Of a stretch of DNA of 38,712 nucleotides, positions 1-13,200 are shown piece by piece. The first letter of the stretch is position 1, and every line of letters begins with the position of its first letter. The translations under genes were made by a program, and so were the position numbers. The notes beneath the pieces were generated by a model that ran no database searches, was not told the origin of the DNA, and was given only the letters and a program-made list of their open reading frames with translations. Source of the DNA: Klebsormidium nitens (taxonomy: Eukaryota; Streptophyta; Klebsormidiophyceae; Klebsormidiales; Klebsormidiaceae); NCBI GenBank assembly GCA_000708835.1, contig DF237688.1:1-38712 (forward strand), written 5' to 3'.

Positions 1-225
1 GCGGTTTGCTCTTTTGTGTTCCGAGGTTCAGTCGGCATAACAGCAGCATAAATACAACAGCAATATATGTTGCCACGATAGCCTCGTGCCAGTGCAATAC
101 CCAAAAACTTAGCTTCGAAGGAGGGCCGTAAAGACTTCCCAACCGTTGACCGTCAATTGATAGCGCGTTGCTGCGAAATCGCATCAAACGTATTATATAG
201 GTGTGTTGTACGGGCCCCTACTTTG

Positions 226-3200
226 TCACGTTCCAGCTGCCGCTGCGGTATCCCCATGTTTCCGCCGATCCGCCATCCGCCAGACGCCTGCCAAGACGCT
301 CGCAATCACGGAATGGCATACGCTGGACACGGCGCAGGGGGCGGCCGTCAACGGGTTGGGGAAGTTTTGCGTCGCCAGCACCACTCCTAACACCGAGTTC
401 TGCACAAGAGAGATAGTGGATACAATCAGGTAAAACGACGACGAAGAACCCGCAAACAAGCGTGAGTACTTTCTGCCCAAGTATCACCAGAACCCTTTCC
501 ACCAAGTTCGACCGAGTGCGCCAGAACGGGAGGCTCAATCATGGCCGCTAAAGCACCCGAATGATCCATTGGTATTGTTCCACTCGAACAAGCTACATAT
601 GAGCCCCGGTATGGGCCGCTAACAGGAAGCAAGTCTGTCACGACGATGATAAAGGCCGAGTTCGGGTAGTAAACGCTTGAATATGCTGGTCGCTAAAGCG
701 GAACACAGATTCTGCGCACAGACAAGGCTTTGCCAAACGTTTTGCACACCGGATTCGAAACCCCGCACCCAAGGCGGAAGCAAAACTGTCTTGTCGGCAC
801 CTGCGTCTCAAAACCATCAACCGGGTTGCCAAACCCCGCAAACCGGGACCTCTAACACCCTACACTCAGGCCCGTAACAGCCCTGCTCCGGGTGGTATTC
901 ACCCCCTCACCTGCATCCCGACCTCGATGGAGATGGTCCGTGCCGAGGACTCGTCCAGTCCGAGAAGCTTCGCAAGCGTGTACCCCAAACAGAATCCCCC
1001 GCTGTGCAGCAGAAACACCGCAAGCGCCAGGCTGGCCCCCGAGGCCCAGATCGCGGCCGCGTTGGCTCCGATGGCGCTCCCGCAAATCGCGGCGACCGTG
1101 AAGACGGCGAAGAGGGGCGCCACGTGGCCGATCGCGGCAGTCGCCAGGGGAAAGGCGCGGTTCAGGGCGGCGCCCAAGAGGACCGGGAGCAGAACGACCT
1201 GAGCGGGTTAAGGAAACGGGTTAAGGGCTTCGGTTTCGCTCGGGTTTGAGCCTTTGGTTTGAAGGCTGATTGTGGCCCCCAGAAGAAAGGATGCAGATAG
1301 GGAAACTCACTTGAGGATATTACGCGACTTGTAAGAGTACTCGCGTGACTATTTTGGTACTCTGGCATGAAAGGAACGTAGACGCTTAACCCGTACAATT
1401 TTCCTGGGCAAGAGAGAAGCATGCGAGGACTTGCTACTAGGATTGCGGGACCACCTCTCCTGCCACCTCTCAAAGGGTAAGTCACGAGGGCGAGCGATCC
1501 ATGAAAAGGAACGCTGACCTCTCTCGACAACGTGTGAGCTACGAAGGACGGTTATCGAGCTTTACAAATGAGAAAGCGTCAGGCTTCGAGCAACTCTCAC
1601 ACGAGATCTCTCACGACCTCACAACGTAAGCCTTCTCGCATCGGTCACAACGACCGGCTCCGGGATTTCAGCGGGACACGGCTGTGCCAACGGATCAGGA
1701 GAGCGTTCTAGGCAATTGCACCTGGAGCGTTGATGAGAATAGGCCCCAGGCGTCCACCGCAACTAGGGTCCCCGCCAGCCAGGCCGTCAAGAGGGGCGTC
1801 ATCACCTGAACGGACAAGACGGTCAGAAAGGAAGGGCCAATACACAGATAGTGACCCGTTGTTTCCATTCCACCTATCACAACATTCGCTTTCGAATGTC
1901 GACGAAATTAGGTGCAATTTTCTCAGAGCAGGTTTCAACCAGTGCGTTTCGACTGATGTCGAAACCTGCCCAAAGTATCAGCGTAAGTCCAAATCAAGAA
2001 GTGGACAACCAGACTCGAAAGGTAAAGCTGGTGACAATCTAGGCGACAGCAACTTTTCTGGAACAGCCGGACTCGGTGGTAGTATGACTCACCACGGCAA
2101 GGAAGGTACTTGCTGCCGTCATTAGCACAGAAAGCGCCACGTTACCTCTGTAGAACAGCGCGGGATCAGTCACAAACGCAACTGGTTCGCTTCTTTGCTT
2201 GAGATACTGACGCTTAAGGACTCGCCAAGTCTGGGCAAGGCCTTGAGAGGGACGCTGCTTGAAGCCCATTACTTCAAGTCAGGAAGCAAGCTTAAGTTTA
2301 GCTGGAACCGAACAAAACAAGAGCAGAAGTTGGGGCCCAGCTCACTGTGCAAGGAAGGTGACGATGTTGCTTGCCGTACCTGCAGGACGGGTCGTAGTAA
2401 CGCATGCAAACGGCTGGACTAATGAAGGGTGCTGGACACAACTAAGTCAATAGAACTCTAGCTTCAGACTAAGTCAAGGAGCCTCTCCCCAACAGGATAC
2501 CGTCCAGCTTTGGAGTCTTGATTAAAACTAGGAGAAAGGAACGCTCGGATAGGCACAGGTGCCCCGAAACTCAGAGTTTGCTTCAGATTGCAGCAGGAGC
2601 TGTTTTGGAGGCTCACCTCCGGGGCAGCACGCAACAAGGATGATCCCCACAGCGAAATGATGGGGGAGGCCTAAGAAATGGGCGATCAGATAGCCCAGGG
2701 CGGGCATCACCTGGACACAAGGGAATGTTTCAGGGACAGACCCGATCGTGCTCGGTCCTCTGACTTCACCGTCCTCAGAACCTGAGGAGCAAACGAAGAC
2801 ATGAGCAGTGCGTCCATTGATCAGTTTACATCGCTTTCTTAGATGTTTGAAGTACCGGCGACACGAGGAACATGACCAGCTTGTTGCAAAGAGGTGAATA
2901 AAAAGCAGGGAGGCAGTCTCACAGTATATTGCAGCGCCACGCCCGCAAGAAAGCTCTTGGGGATGCGGAGCGCCAGCTTGAAGTCGTCGAAAGAGAGAGT
3001 GGTGCCCATGCCCAGCATGGTCAGGCCTAGCGCCCAAATGGTCAGCTGGCCCTGCAGGGGGAGAAGTATCAATCTAGTTCTGGTTAGTAGCTGGAAAGAT
3101 ACAGATATTCACAGGATAGATGGAACAGGAAGCCGCCATACAAATTCAACTGCGGTTTTCAGGAAACTTGAGGTGACCAACTTATTGGCTTGGAAGTGAT

Positions 3201-3958
3201 GCTGCGATGGGGTGCCTCCATTGATGTTCTGTGCAAAGACTGAAAGAACAATCATTTCTGAGAGGCCTGTAGCGACACCAACATGGCTTGAGCACCACCA
3301 AATGTGCCAAAGTTGTGGGTCCCTGCCCACCCGCCCTCACGCAAGTTTCGTCAGAGAATCCTTTGCAGTTTGACATGTCATGCCCACAGACGGCCCAATC
3401 AGTAACGGAGTGTTGATGGGGTAGGTGTGCCGGTGCAAATCGAGATCGTTTGGAACTGGCTTCACATGGAGCTTATCTGCTTACCTGGATCCATGTGAAT
3501 AGTGTGGGCCGGTAGAGGGCCAACGCGCAACTCAGCGCCACCCAAACGGGGAAAGCGTTCGTCAACACACTGCTGATGCGAGCAAACGATGAAGACTGAC
3601 TCGCAGCCCCTTGTTCGCTGGTATCCGAGCTCTCAAATGAAGCTGCCTGAGCCCTTGTGGGCCTCGTTCGCTGGCCCTTCCTAGAGCATATACCCTTCCG
3701 AAATTGAGCCCATCGTTGCGAATGCTGGGGGGTGCTCAATAGACGCCTCTCCTCAAGCTTGTAGTTACAACATCTGGAACCTTTATTACATACATGTGAA
3801 GAAGGGCGTGTCACATTTATGCAACCAGAGGATACGGGCACGTCGTTCCGCCACTGCCTTGCGGAGGACGCTTGTTGCACCTGGACCAATTGCAGGCCGG
3901 CAGCGCCAGCTCTCTGAGCTGCGACCACCACCATCGTTGAAGAATGAACGAAGCACAA
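226..3958 (-). CDS. BASS1: Plastid BASS-family (bile acid:Na+ symporter-like) carrier, 8 exons
   Basis: Exons on the minus strand, in order: 3958-3485, 3051-2923, 2710-2617, 2379-2346 (34 nt), 2147-2093, 1805-1722, 1198-911, 399-226. All borders are GT-AG, all phases agree, and the 443-aa product ends in TGA at 226-228. After a Ser/Arg-rich, acid-poor N-terminus of about 105 residues (plastid transit-peptide-like) come the family landmarks: FPVWVALSCALALYRP, LTMLGMGTTLSFDDFKLAL, the [22 protein letters not shown] core motif, MTPLLTAWLAG, SRTISIEVGMQNSVLGVVLA and NPLTAAPCAVSSVCHS. BASS proteins have about ten membrane helices; plastid members import organic anions such as pyruvate with Na+. 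The sequence looks most like the BASS1 type, but the paralogue and the substrate are inferred. Translation could instead start at Met 3934 (MVVVAAQ). The gene is divergent from the D-lactate dehydrogenase gene. Confidence 0.92.
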
Positions 3959-4285
3959 GCTGTTGCAGTCAGGCCCCTGTGTCTGGTCTTGTCTCCTGCT
4001 GAGGGGATCTAGTGCCCCACAGATGGCCTCTCAGCAAATGCAATGCTGCACATGCTCTCCACTACTGTAGCCGTTCGAACTCAGGTCACTCTGGTTCAGA
4101 CTCGAACTTTGAAGGTGGCCAGCTGGGCCTCAATCCGGAGTTCTATACTTCAACTTGAAGCTTTAAGTTTGTGTGTGTGTGTCCAAGACTGTCCTCATGA
4201 CACTGCAGCACCTGAGCTTGGAAGAACGCCTCTTCAATCAGATCCTAATAAGCAGGGGCTGATTGGGAGTAGAGACGGCTGAGGA
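3959..4285. promoter_or_regulatory. Short divergent intergenic region between BASS and D-lactate dehydrogenase
   Basis: This 327-bp gap separates two head-to-head start codons, so it must contain both 5' untranslated regions and probably a shared bidirectional promoter. I see a short TG repeat at about 4169-4182 and no convincing TATA box. The promoter role is inferred from the gene arrangement only. Confidence 0.5.
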
Positions 4286-7200
4286 ATGGCTCCCTCCTTG
4301 GGCAAGGCAATTGGGCACATTCTAGGACGCATCAACACTCAGCGCTGTGCTTGCGGGTCTGTGAAGAGCACCCTCAGGTTTATCAGCCTCCCAGCGGATG
4401 CTGCCCCTCTAGCGGCAGCCACACGCCTTTTCTCGGGCCATACCAATCACAGCATTGAACCCTCACAACAGCTTTTTAATAGAGGGGCCGCGCAGCTTTT
4501 GCTTGCATCAGAAGCACAGCCCAACGGTTCAGCTGAGACCCGTAGGAGCTGGTTTGGCTCGGTGGCCCTTCTCGGATTGTTGAGCAGCTACGCCATACAA
4601 TACGGGGGCAATGCTGCATGGGCGGAAGAACAGGAGTATGCGGAGCGGCGAGAAGAGGAGGGGGCCAGCTACGGGACTTTCTCTGAAGCGCTGCACAGAA
4701 AGTTGGTGGAGATTGTTGGGGTGAGTAAAGTTATGGCTCTGTTCTTTGCTTGACATTGAAAGTCTCCAGGAACTGTGTTGTGGATCATGGAATTTACTTC
4801 AGTTGCAAAGTCATGGACATTCTTCGAAAGGCAGGTTCAAGGATACCACCACTGAGAACCAGCCGAAACTGGTTCAGTTTAGAAGGGCCAAGCTCACGCC
4901 TGTAGATCGATGGTGGTGCTAAGTGTTGCAGTTCATAAGAGAAGATGGGCACATTCTTCCATCAACTTCCGTTGGTTGCATACCTTTGGAACGTGTAAAG
5001 AAGACACTCTCTCAATCACCTGAGTGTGCTAGGAGTCCTTCTGGTTTGCAACTGAAGTAGTTGTAGCTTGGAAGGTGCATGGGGCAAAAGCTGCGGTGTT
5101 TCTGCGATTGCCTCTGCGCACTCAAGCTGGAACAGACTTAGATATGGGGCGACAGTTACTGGATTGACCAACGGACGATCAGTCTCTAGGTCGCGCCTGG
5201 ACAAACAGGCATAAAGAACCTCTATCTTGAGTAACAGAAGTTGGTAGTGACAAAGCCCCCAAACCGCTGATGCTGATCTTCTGTCTTTCATGAAGTTCCA
5301 CCTTAACATGGGACCTTCGAAGATAGTCAGTTCACAAAGCAAGATAATCTCAAGATGATCAAAGTCGAAGGAAGCTCCTGTCTGCAGGAAGACAACGTGG
5401 AGACAGACCTGGAGGAGAGGAAGACGCGGGGCAAGCCATGGAACACATACCACGTGTTGAAGGGCTTTCCAGACGCGGTTGTTTTCCCGCAGTGAGTGAC
5501 CTGCAGTCTGGTCTTCTGCTGAAAACAGCGACTTATGGAAAGCCCAGTTGCACACGAAGACATGTGAATAAACGACATCGTGTTGCTAAGGTCATGAAGT
5601 TGTACAGTTGAGATGGGGCTTGAGAGCTGTCTTCTGTGATGGTAAATGCAGCACAACCAGGCGGCACACCCTGTACGTGCAATTCGAGTCTTGCACGGAG
5701 CTGTCCAAAAGGCTGCAAGGACTTGATATAATTTTCCAGATCTTTCGTTTGCTCGCGTGGGATGGATGCTGTAGGCAATCTTTATCTTGGGGTCTGTAGG
5801 CTGTGTTTGTGTCAAGTTTTCTTGGCTGAGTTGGTGTAGTGTTCTTTAGTCGTGTCTGGCCCTCTTACATGCAAGATACCGACCAAGGTCTTCTGCCTTG
5901 TGTACCTAACAGGTCCACTGAAGAGGTGTCCCAAATTGTCAAAGCCTGCGCCGCTGAAAAGGTCCCGCTTGTGCCGTTTGGCGGCGGAACGTCGCTCGAA
6001 GGCCACACCATGACTCCTCATAAAGGAGTCAGCTTAGACTTTTCCAAAATGAAGGTGAGCAGCATTGGGGCGCCGCTTCCCTTTACGACGGTGTCTATGG
6101 GTGAGGAACACCACGATTTGACCGCCGTCAAACAGGAAAAATCGCTCTCCAGATGCTTACTTCCTTACGATGTGTGATCCCTTTTGCATTCATGGAAAGA
6201 TATAAGATCGAGTGTTCTTCATTGACGAATCAATGAAGATTCTTCTGAATCCAGGGGATCAAGCAACTGAACACCCGCGACATGGACGTCATTGTCGAGC
6301 CGGGCATTGGGTGGGTTGAGCTGAACGAGTACCTGAAGCCGCTCGGCTTCTTCTTCCCACTCGATCCCGGCCCCGGGGCTTCTATTGGCGGCATGTGCGC
6401 CACCCGTTGTTCAGGATCACTGGCCGTTAGGTGGGCACCTGGGCTTCAGCAAGTTTTGGGTCAAAGATCAATGTTATTGCTGTTGGTTCGCTGTAGTCTG
6501 AGGTGGACTGGGCCATGAGGCCGCCCTGTATCATAGGGACCTTGCAGACACACAAGGCTTAACCTATTAGGAGTGGGAATTCCGGGAATTCCTGCTTCAA
6601 CCTCGCTTGTTTGCGAAAGTCGTGGTTGGTTCTAGTCTTGATCGCGCCACTACAGCAGCCGTTGCAGATTTTGCATTTACTTCGACAAGGTGCTGATCCT
6701 TGTTCCCAATACAATTTTCCCGCCTCAGAGGTGGTTCATGCTTGGCCACTCATGCACAGAGTCAGCTGCAAGGACATACTTCCGCAAGGCTTCCTTGTCT
6801 GTAAAGGTTTCCGCAATTATACCTTCAGATGAAAGGTATTTCAGCGCATCAGCATCTCGTGGCGCAGGTATGGTACAATGCGGGACAACGTCATCTCCAT
6901 GAAAGCAGTGTTGGCCAACGGTGACGTCGTCAAAACGTCAGCCAGGAGTCGAAAGAGCGCCGCAGGGTGGGCTCCTAGACCTTTTCACTGCCCTGAGGGA
7001 AAGGCTCGACCTGAGCAGAGTATGGTGCTCCTTCAGCATGGTCTAAGCTACCATGAAACAAGAGTTATTTCTTCAATCGTCAGAGACGACGGAAGAGCCC
7101 GGCCGCTGGTACTTCTGGTTTGCACCACCCCGGTTTGATGCACCGGCCATGAGGTGTCACTGATTTGTTAGTGGCGGTCACGACCACCGACTTGTTTGGA

Positions 7201-10200
7201 AGTATTCGGATAAGAGCGACACGCCCTTTGGTGACCCCGTTATTCGCCACATGTATGCTCTTTCGTCTTGAATTTTTCATCAGCTTGGAATTTGTCAACT
7301 GACTGTTAGAGCGCAATCGTCAGCTTCTTGACTCAGCAATGACAATTTCTCGTTCTGGGCTTTGATACAAGCTCAGTTGTGTTATGGTGTGGAGCTACTC
7401 GCTTCCGGCTGTCCTCTGGTCTGGCTGTACGGACGTGTTCAAACACAACCCGCAATGTGCATAACATTGACATTCAAAAAATCTTGCCGACCTCTCATTC
7501 TTGGTTGCAATAGTGCGGATTTCGTTTCTTGAACATGCTCAGAGAAAGCCTCAGTATTGAAAAACTTTTCTCCGATTGGAGCGTCTCCCTGTCGTTTTGT
7601 CCATTCAAGGCAAGACTAATGTGAATGCAAGCTGCGTTCGGTTTCAAAAATAATCATGTCCCAACCTTGTCAGCGTCTGCCTTTTATGGCTTGCGGTGTG
7701 CAGTTGCGATCGCCGTAGCTCGAGCTGCTGACTTTGTACTTTTCTTGAGGAAAGGAATTCTGCATTCATCAAAACAGCAGTGGCTCCTGTAGGGATGGAC
7801 GACTTCTTCTCTAAGAAGTGGTACATACTTCCTCAATGGTGAAGATAGATCGGACCCCCCGTGGCAATGATGAACCTGGCTATTGAGTTCAGCCGAAGCT
7901 CAGAGCTTCTCTATTTCTTCCAAAGCCCCTCGTACATCGTTCTTTCCTGTGTTGCTTGTGATAGAGTTGCCCGGCTTGAGAGCCAACAAAATTACGAGGC
8001 CTCCGAAAGCCTCTTGCCTTTGCGCAAGTGATTGAGACGGAAGAGAACCTGGTTCTCCTGTTTACAGTGTTGAAGTCTTAGCGACAGACAACGAGGATCG
8101 GCTTCCATTTCCCTTGTTTTTTCTTGCCCGTTCAATGACGCTGACATGTCTTTCATGTTGCTTGCTGCACTCTACCTCATCCGCGTCCTCGGCCGCAGGA
8201 GCAGGCCGAGTTCGTAGAAGCTTGCGATGATGCAATTGGAGTGAGATCGGAAATACAGAAAACTCTTTCCACGTATTTGGGTTCACGCTTATGCACAGTT
8301 TGGGCGACTGGGCAGACGATCTTTGCACTCTTTGTCCGGAGCCAATTTGTGCCTTTTTCGTACTGTCCGGTAGCTGAAAGGCGTCAAAAAGCAGCGCTCT
8401 GCAGTCTGCTGGACGGAGAGCTTTGTCGGTATTGTCTTCTTCAGTCGGAGAGTCATTGGTTCTCGCTCTCTCTTTTTGACCGCCGATAAGCGTTTTAATT
8501 GGGCGGAATGCTGCGCGATACTGGTCGTGTCTGATAAAGTATTTGCAAGGCTTGACCCGCATCAGCTCGTTGCAGCGAGTGTCCAACTTGTAAAGAAGGC
8601 ACTTGAGCCCTTGGTCTGGTTTGCAGGCAGCCAGGCGGAGTCCGAAGAAGCATTTTACTCTTTGTAAGCATTGCTCCAAAAGTGATCAGCTGGCATGACA
8701 AGAACAAGTGTTTTGCTGCTGCTTCCACGTTTGAAGTCGGCACCTGAATAACGGCAATGACGAAGTTCGCTTTGGGCTCCAACCCTGGGGCTCACAAAAG
8801 CTCGACAAGAAAGCCATACCGTGCTGTCCTGCTAAGCCTAACGAAATCAGACGCGGGACTACTAACAACGATGATTGCAGGTGGCTTTTAGCATTGTTCA
8901 CTCTGTCAAGGACCTTGTTTGCAGCCGTCTTGGGTTCGGTCGGTCTGTCTCTAATTTCGGTCTTACGTATCGCATTCTCCCATCGCACTTGACCGTTCGT
9001 CCAAGGCGGCTTTTTCTCCTTGTCAGATGGCCCTGGTGAGCAGTCCTCCGTCTTTCATAAGAAAGTGCAAAAGGGAAGGGTTTTTGAGACTCTGCTCGCT
9101 TCAGTGGCCATGATGATTTTGTCTCGGGCTTCGTACTGAAGCTCATTGTGGTGGAAACGAGACGACGAAGTCCAAAATTGAGTTCCCTGAGGCCATCAAT
9201 CCCTGCATCGTCTTGCAAACTAATTCCTGACGACACTTGCAGCCAAAGCGGATCTTCCCCAGACAGCGTCGTTAGGCTGGCACTGTTTGAGAACTATCTG
9301 GTCGTCTTCGCGTCAGACTTTCAAGTTGCTGGTGCCAGGTGCCTGCTATTTAGGAGGATGTTAACGCTTTAAGGTCTCATTGTGACAAGGAAAAGGCGCA
9401 CGCTTTCACGAGTGAGGCGTACAGGAGAAACGGCATGCTTGAAGTTTGGGGAATGCGATCTGGAATGGTCTGTTTCGCAGTAATGGCAATAGTTGCGAAG
9501 TTACGCTCTGGCTTTCTTCCCTGCGTTTATTGCAGTAAAAACAGAGCCGCATACTTGTTCTCCGCTTCTTTCAGTTCGCTTTTGCAAGACCGAACCAGGC
9601 TTGTGAGGGCATTCTCGACTAACTGCCTCAGTTGACTGCTTAATGTATCGAACCCTAGCCTTTGTTGCTTCTGCCTCTGAACTCTGCCTTTCTTTCCATG
9701 TGCTTCTGACACAGAGGTGACTACGTCGCCAACAGGTGACGAGCTTTGCCCCATGCCTCGTAAATATGTGACCGATAAAGTGAAATCAAACCTGGCTCTT
9801 CAGTTTACCCCTGTCACCTCAGATTCGAACGCCGGGGTCTAATGATCGGAAGAGCTGCCCAATCGTCTTCGCCTCTGTCGGACGGAACGACTTCCGCTGT
9901 CTTTCTTAGTGAAAACTGCTTTGGGCTTCAGGCTGAAGCTCAGTGAAGCAGGGAAACCACTCGAACCTCTCATGCCAATGACGCCTTTGATCGACCCGTG
10001 GGTTTCAAAAACGTCTTTAGGCCCGCTCGGACGTACCGCTGGGCACAGAGGAGGGTCCGGAATCGGTCTGGGTGTTGCAGAAAATTTATGTGGAAAGCGT
10101 TGGACGTATGCAGTGGAGATTGGCTGGAGCGCCATTTGTACCATACGTTGAGCCGATGACCTAGCTTCGCCTGGCGTCACACCGGCCAGTAACGGCGGAT

Positions 10201-13200
10201 GGCATAGGAGGCCCGCGTATGGTTGATCGACGTCCTAAGACGAGACGCAGTCATGTTTGCTTAATCTCGCAGGGTTGCTCGTGAGTTTGACAGCCAAGCA
10301 CTCTGATTTTCCGAGCCTCTTGGGAGTTTCCGCATTCGCTCCCTTTTGCGGAGATCCAGAGTGATGCTACCTGTCTGCCGGAAAGTGGCCCAGGTTTGAT
10401 ATGCTCACCTCCGAGGTGATTGAGAGAACATCCATCCACTTCACAAGTTCAACAACATACGACATTGACGACGACGTCCGTTGTAAAGGCTGTGCAGAGA
10501 GACAAAACACGGGGTGCTATGCGACGGCTGTGGCCCCGTTTCCGCCAAATGACCCGTTGCGTCATGTTTGTATCGCAGGTACGACTTGACGCGGTTGATC
10601 ATTGGCAGCGAAGGGACTCTAGCGGTCATTACCGAGGTCACTCTGCGTCTTCAAAGGATACCAGAAGCGACAGCGGTGAGCGCCTACTTAGATTCATTCG
10701 AAAGAGCCAGTTGATTTCAGTTCGACTTTTCAGATGATCCAATTTGAACCTTGTACCATGCCAAACCATCGCTCCTTTTGTCTGTATGGCCTTTGCCATA
10801 CATGCTTCGTTCGAGTGCTTGTTTGGACAAGAAGCTACCGTCCTTTGAATTGCAGTCGAACGTCTCTAGGTTCCAGTTGAAGTGAATCTGGATCCTCCTA
10901 TTCGCTTACGTAGGAGATGACCGCCCTTCGTCAGCACTTTCCTACTGTGAAAAGTGTTGTTTACTCCATAGTCACGCAAGAAGTCGTCCAGTAGCGAATT
11001 GAGCACGAAGCATGCCAGCTTTGCCCGAGGCGATCATAAACTGGGTAGACGAAGAGGTAGTTGATTTTCGTTGGTTCCGCTGACATATCGCTCTTGCGCA
11101 GGTCGCCATGTGTACCTTTCCAACGATCAAAGACGCGGCCGACGCCTCCATCGCGGCCATGCACTCGGGAATCCAGGTGATCCTCACAGTGCAAAAAGTA
11201 TCGGCTGAAAGTCGTCGCTCGCCTCGGATGAATGGCCATCCGAAAAAGCCAGCCGCGGCTACATTGTCAAGACTCAAGCAATGAGATAAGCTCAAAGTCT
11301 TTTGGGCTAGCTGAATAGATACCCAGATCAGGCCCAGAAGGTCCTCGTTTCCAGTGGACCATTTGAACGGCGATGCTTTCAGCACTTGAGGGTGTGGACA
11401 CATACAGATATTGAAAGCACATACGCGGGGAACCGGTCCCCATCCTTGTTGGACTATTGGTGACCGATCCTCATTTCCTTTCTGCCAGGTGTCGCGCGTG
11501 GAGATGCTGGACGAGGTCATGATGAGGGGCATTAATGAGGCGACGGGCCGGACGCTCCCCGAGAAGCCGACGCTCATGTTCGAGTTTGTCGGCTCTCGTG
11601 CGTTTGCCATCTGAATATTCAAAAGGATCCTGTTTTTCGCTTTCTGTTGGTAACTTAGTTCTTGATGTTATCGGAGTCGACCATGTTCTTGTTTCTGCTC
11701 CCCCTCCAAGGTTAATGAAATCCAAGAAAAAGGTTGTCCTGTTTCAAAAGGGGGCCAACGAAGAAACGCACTTGCTGACTCTACCGAACCAAACGGGTAA
11801 TGATCTTACTGGTGCAAGTCGGAACATTGGTTCAAAGCCCTCCCCTAAACTGCAGATGGGGCGGATGAAAAACAGAGTTGCCGTAATGGCCCAGTCTATC
11901 GCGCAACGAACTAGATTGACGATTTTCGGACTCATACGGACGGTTGAAGATGAATGGTCCTGTGGAATGGCCTCAAGCAACTCGGAGGTAACTTCTCAAC
12001 CTTACCAGTAGACGTCGCCCGGTAAATCGTCAACCTCTTACCATCTTCCAGGATATAACATTTTGGCATATTAGATCAGCCCAACCCTCAGAGCTTCTAA
12101 AACCTCGTTTCTTGTCACGTTGCAGAGGCGTCTGTAATAGAGCAGGCTCAGCGCGTAGAAAAGCTGTCCAAGGGTTGTCGAGGGAGCGACTTCGTCTACA
12201 CGCAAGATGCGGACGAGAAAGAGGAGCTGTGGCGCGTCCGAAAGGAGGCGTTCTGGTCCACGTTCACACTGCGGCCGGGGGCAGAGGCCATGGTCACGGT
12301 GAGAATACTCTGCGGTTTTGGATAACCTGTTCTGATTCCAGACCGAGCGATGGCAAGCCTGGACACCTGATCTAGCCGTGAATACCCTTCAATTAGTTCG
12401 AGCGGTTCGGGCAGTGAGCAGACTTTCCGGACGGGGTAGACAGCCTTCGAGGAAGTAGAAACCGCTCAGGGTCCGTTAAGCGCCACCTGCTTAGATGCAA
12501 ACGTACTTCCCGAAGCGCCTTGGGATTCACTCTGTCGTGAAGTTCTCAATTGTGCTGTTGTAGAATGGATTTACTCTTTCGCTTCTCTGCTGAGGGAATC
12601 TTTGTTTAAAAAATATCCTCGTCTCTGTGCCAGGACGTGTGCGTTCCGCTTTCGAAGCTCGCGGACAGCATCGCCGAAACGAAGGTGGAGTTGGAGGCGT
12701 CGTCACTTGTCTGGTAAGCGACCCCTGCTTGGGTTTTTGCAACCTGTCAGTTCGCGATTCACTTGATGTCAAACTGGGCCTCTAGCTAGGCGGTCTCGGG
12801 CTATCCTAAAATCTGTGTCGGATTCCAGGAGGAAGTTGCTGCTTGTGCTTTTGTGCTTTATTCAATGCCCGCTTCATGCACTGTCCGAGGCCCCTCTTGC
12901 CACACCCCTTAGCGTCTCCGACAGCGCAGTGTCCTGCTTAGCCCCACACGCTTTTCTGTCGTTCAGCAGTGTCTTGCACTTTCGTGGTCTCTCGCATTCG
13001 TGCCGCTCGCGCCTCGTCAGCAGTTCGTTGACGCGCTTTTCCCATGATGTCAACGTACGACAGCGCGTTGCTGCCCCCTGCAGTCCTATCTTGTCGCACG
13101 CGGGTGACGGCAACTACCACGTCATTATTTTGTTCGACCCCGCGGACCCGCGCGAGGTGGCGGAGGCCAACCAGCTGGCCAAGGACATGGTGCACCGGGC

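Noticed and set aside
4169-4182. TG dinucleotide repeat in the divergent promoter region
   Set aside because: Only about seven units; ordinary microsatellite with no evidence of function.
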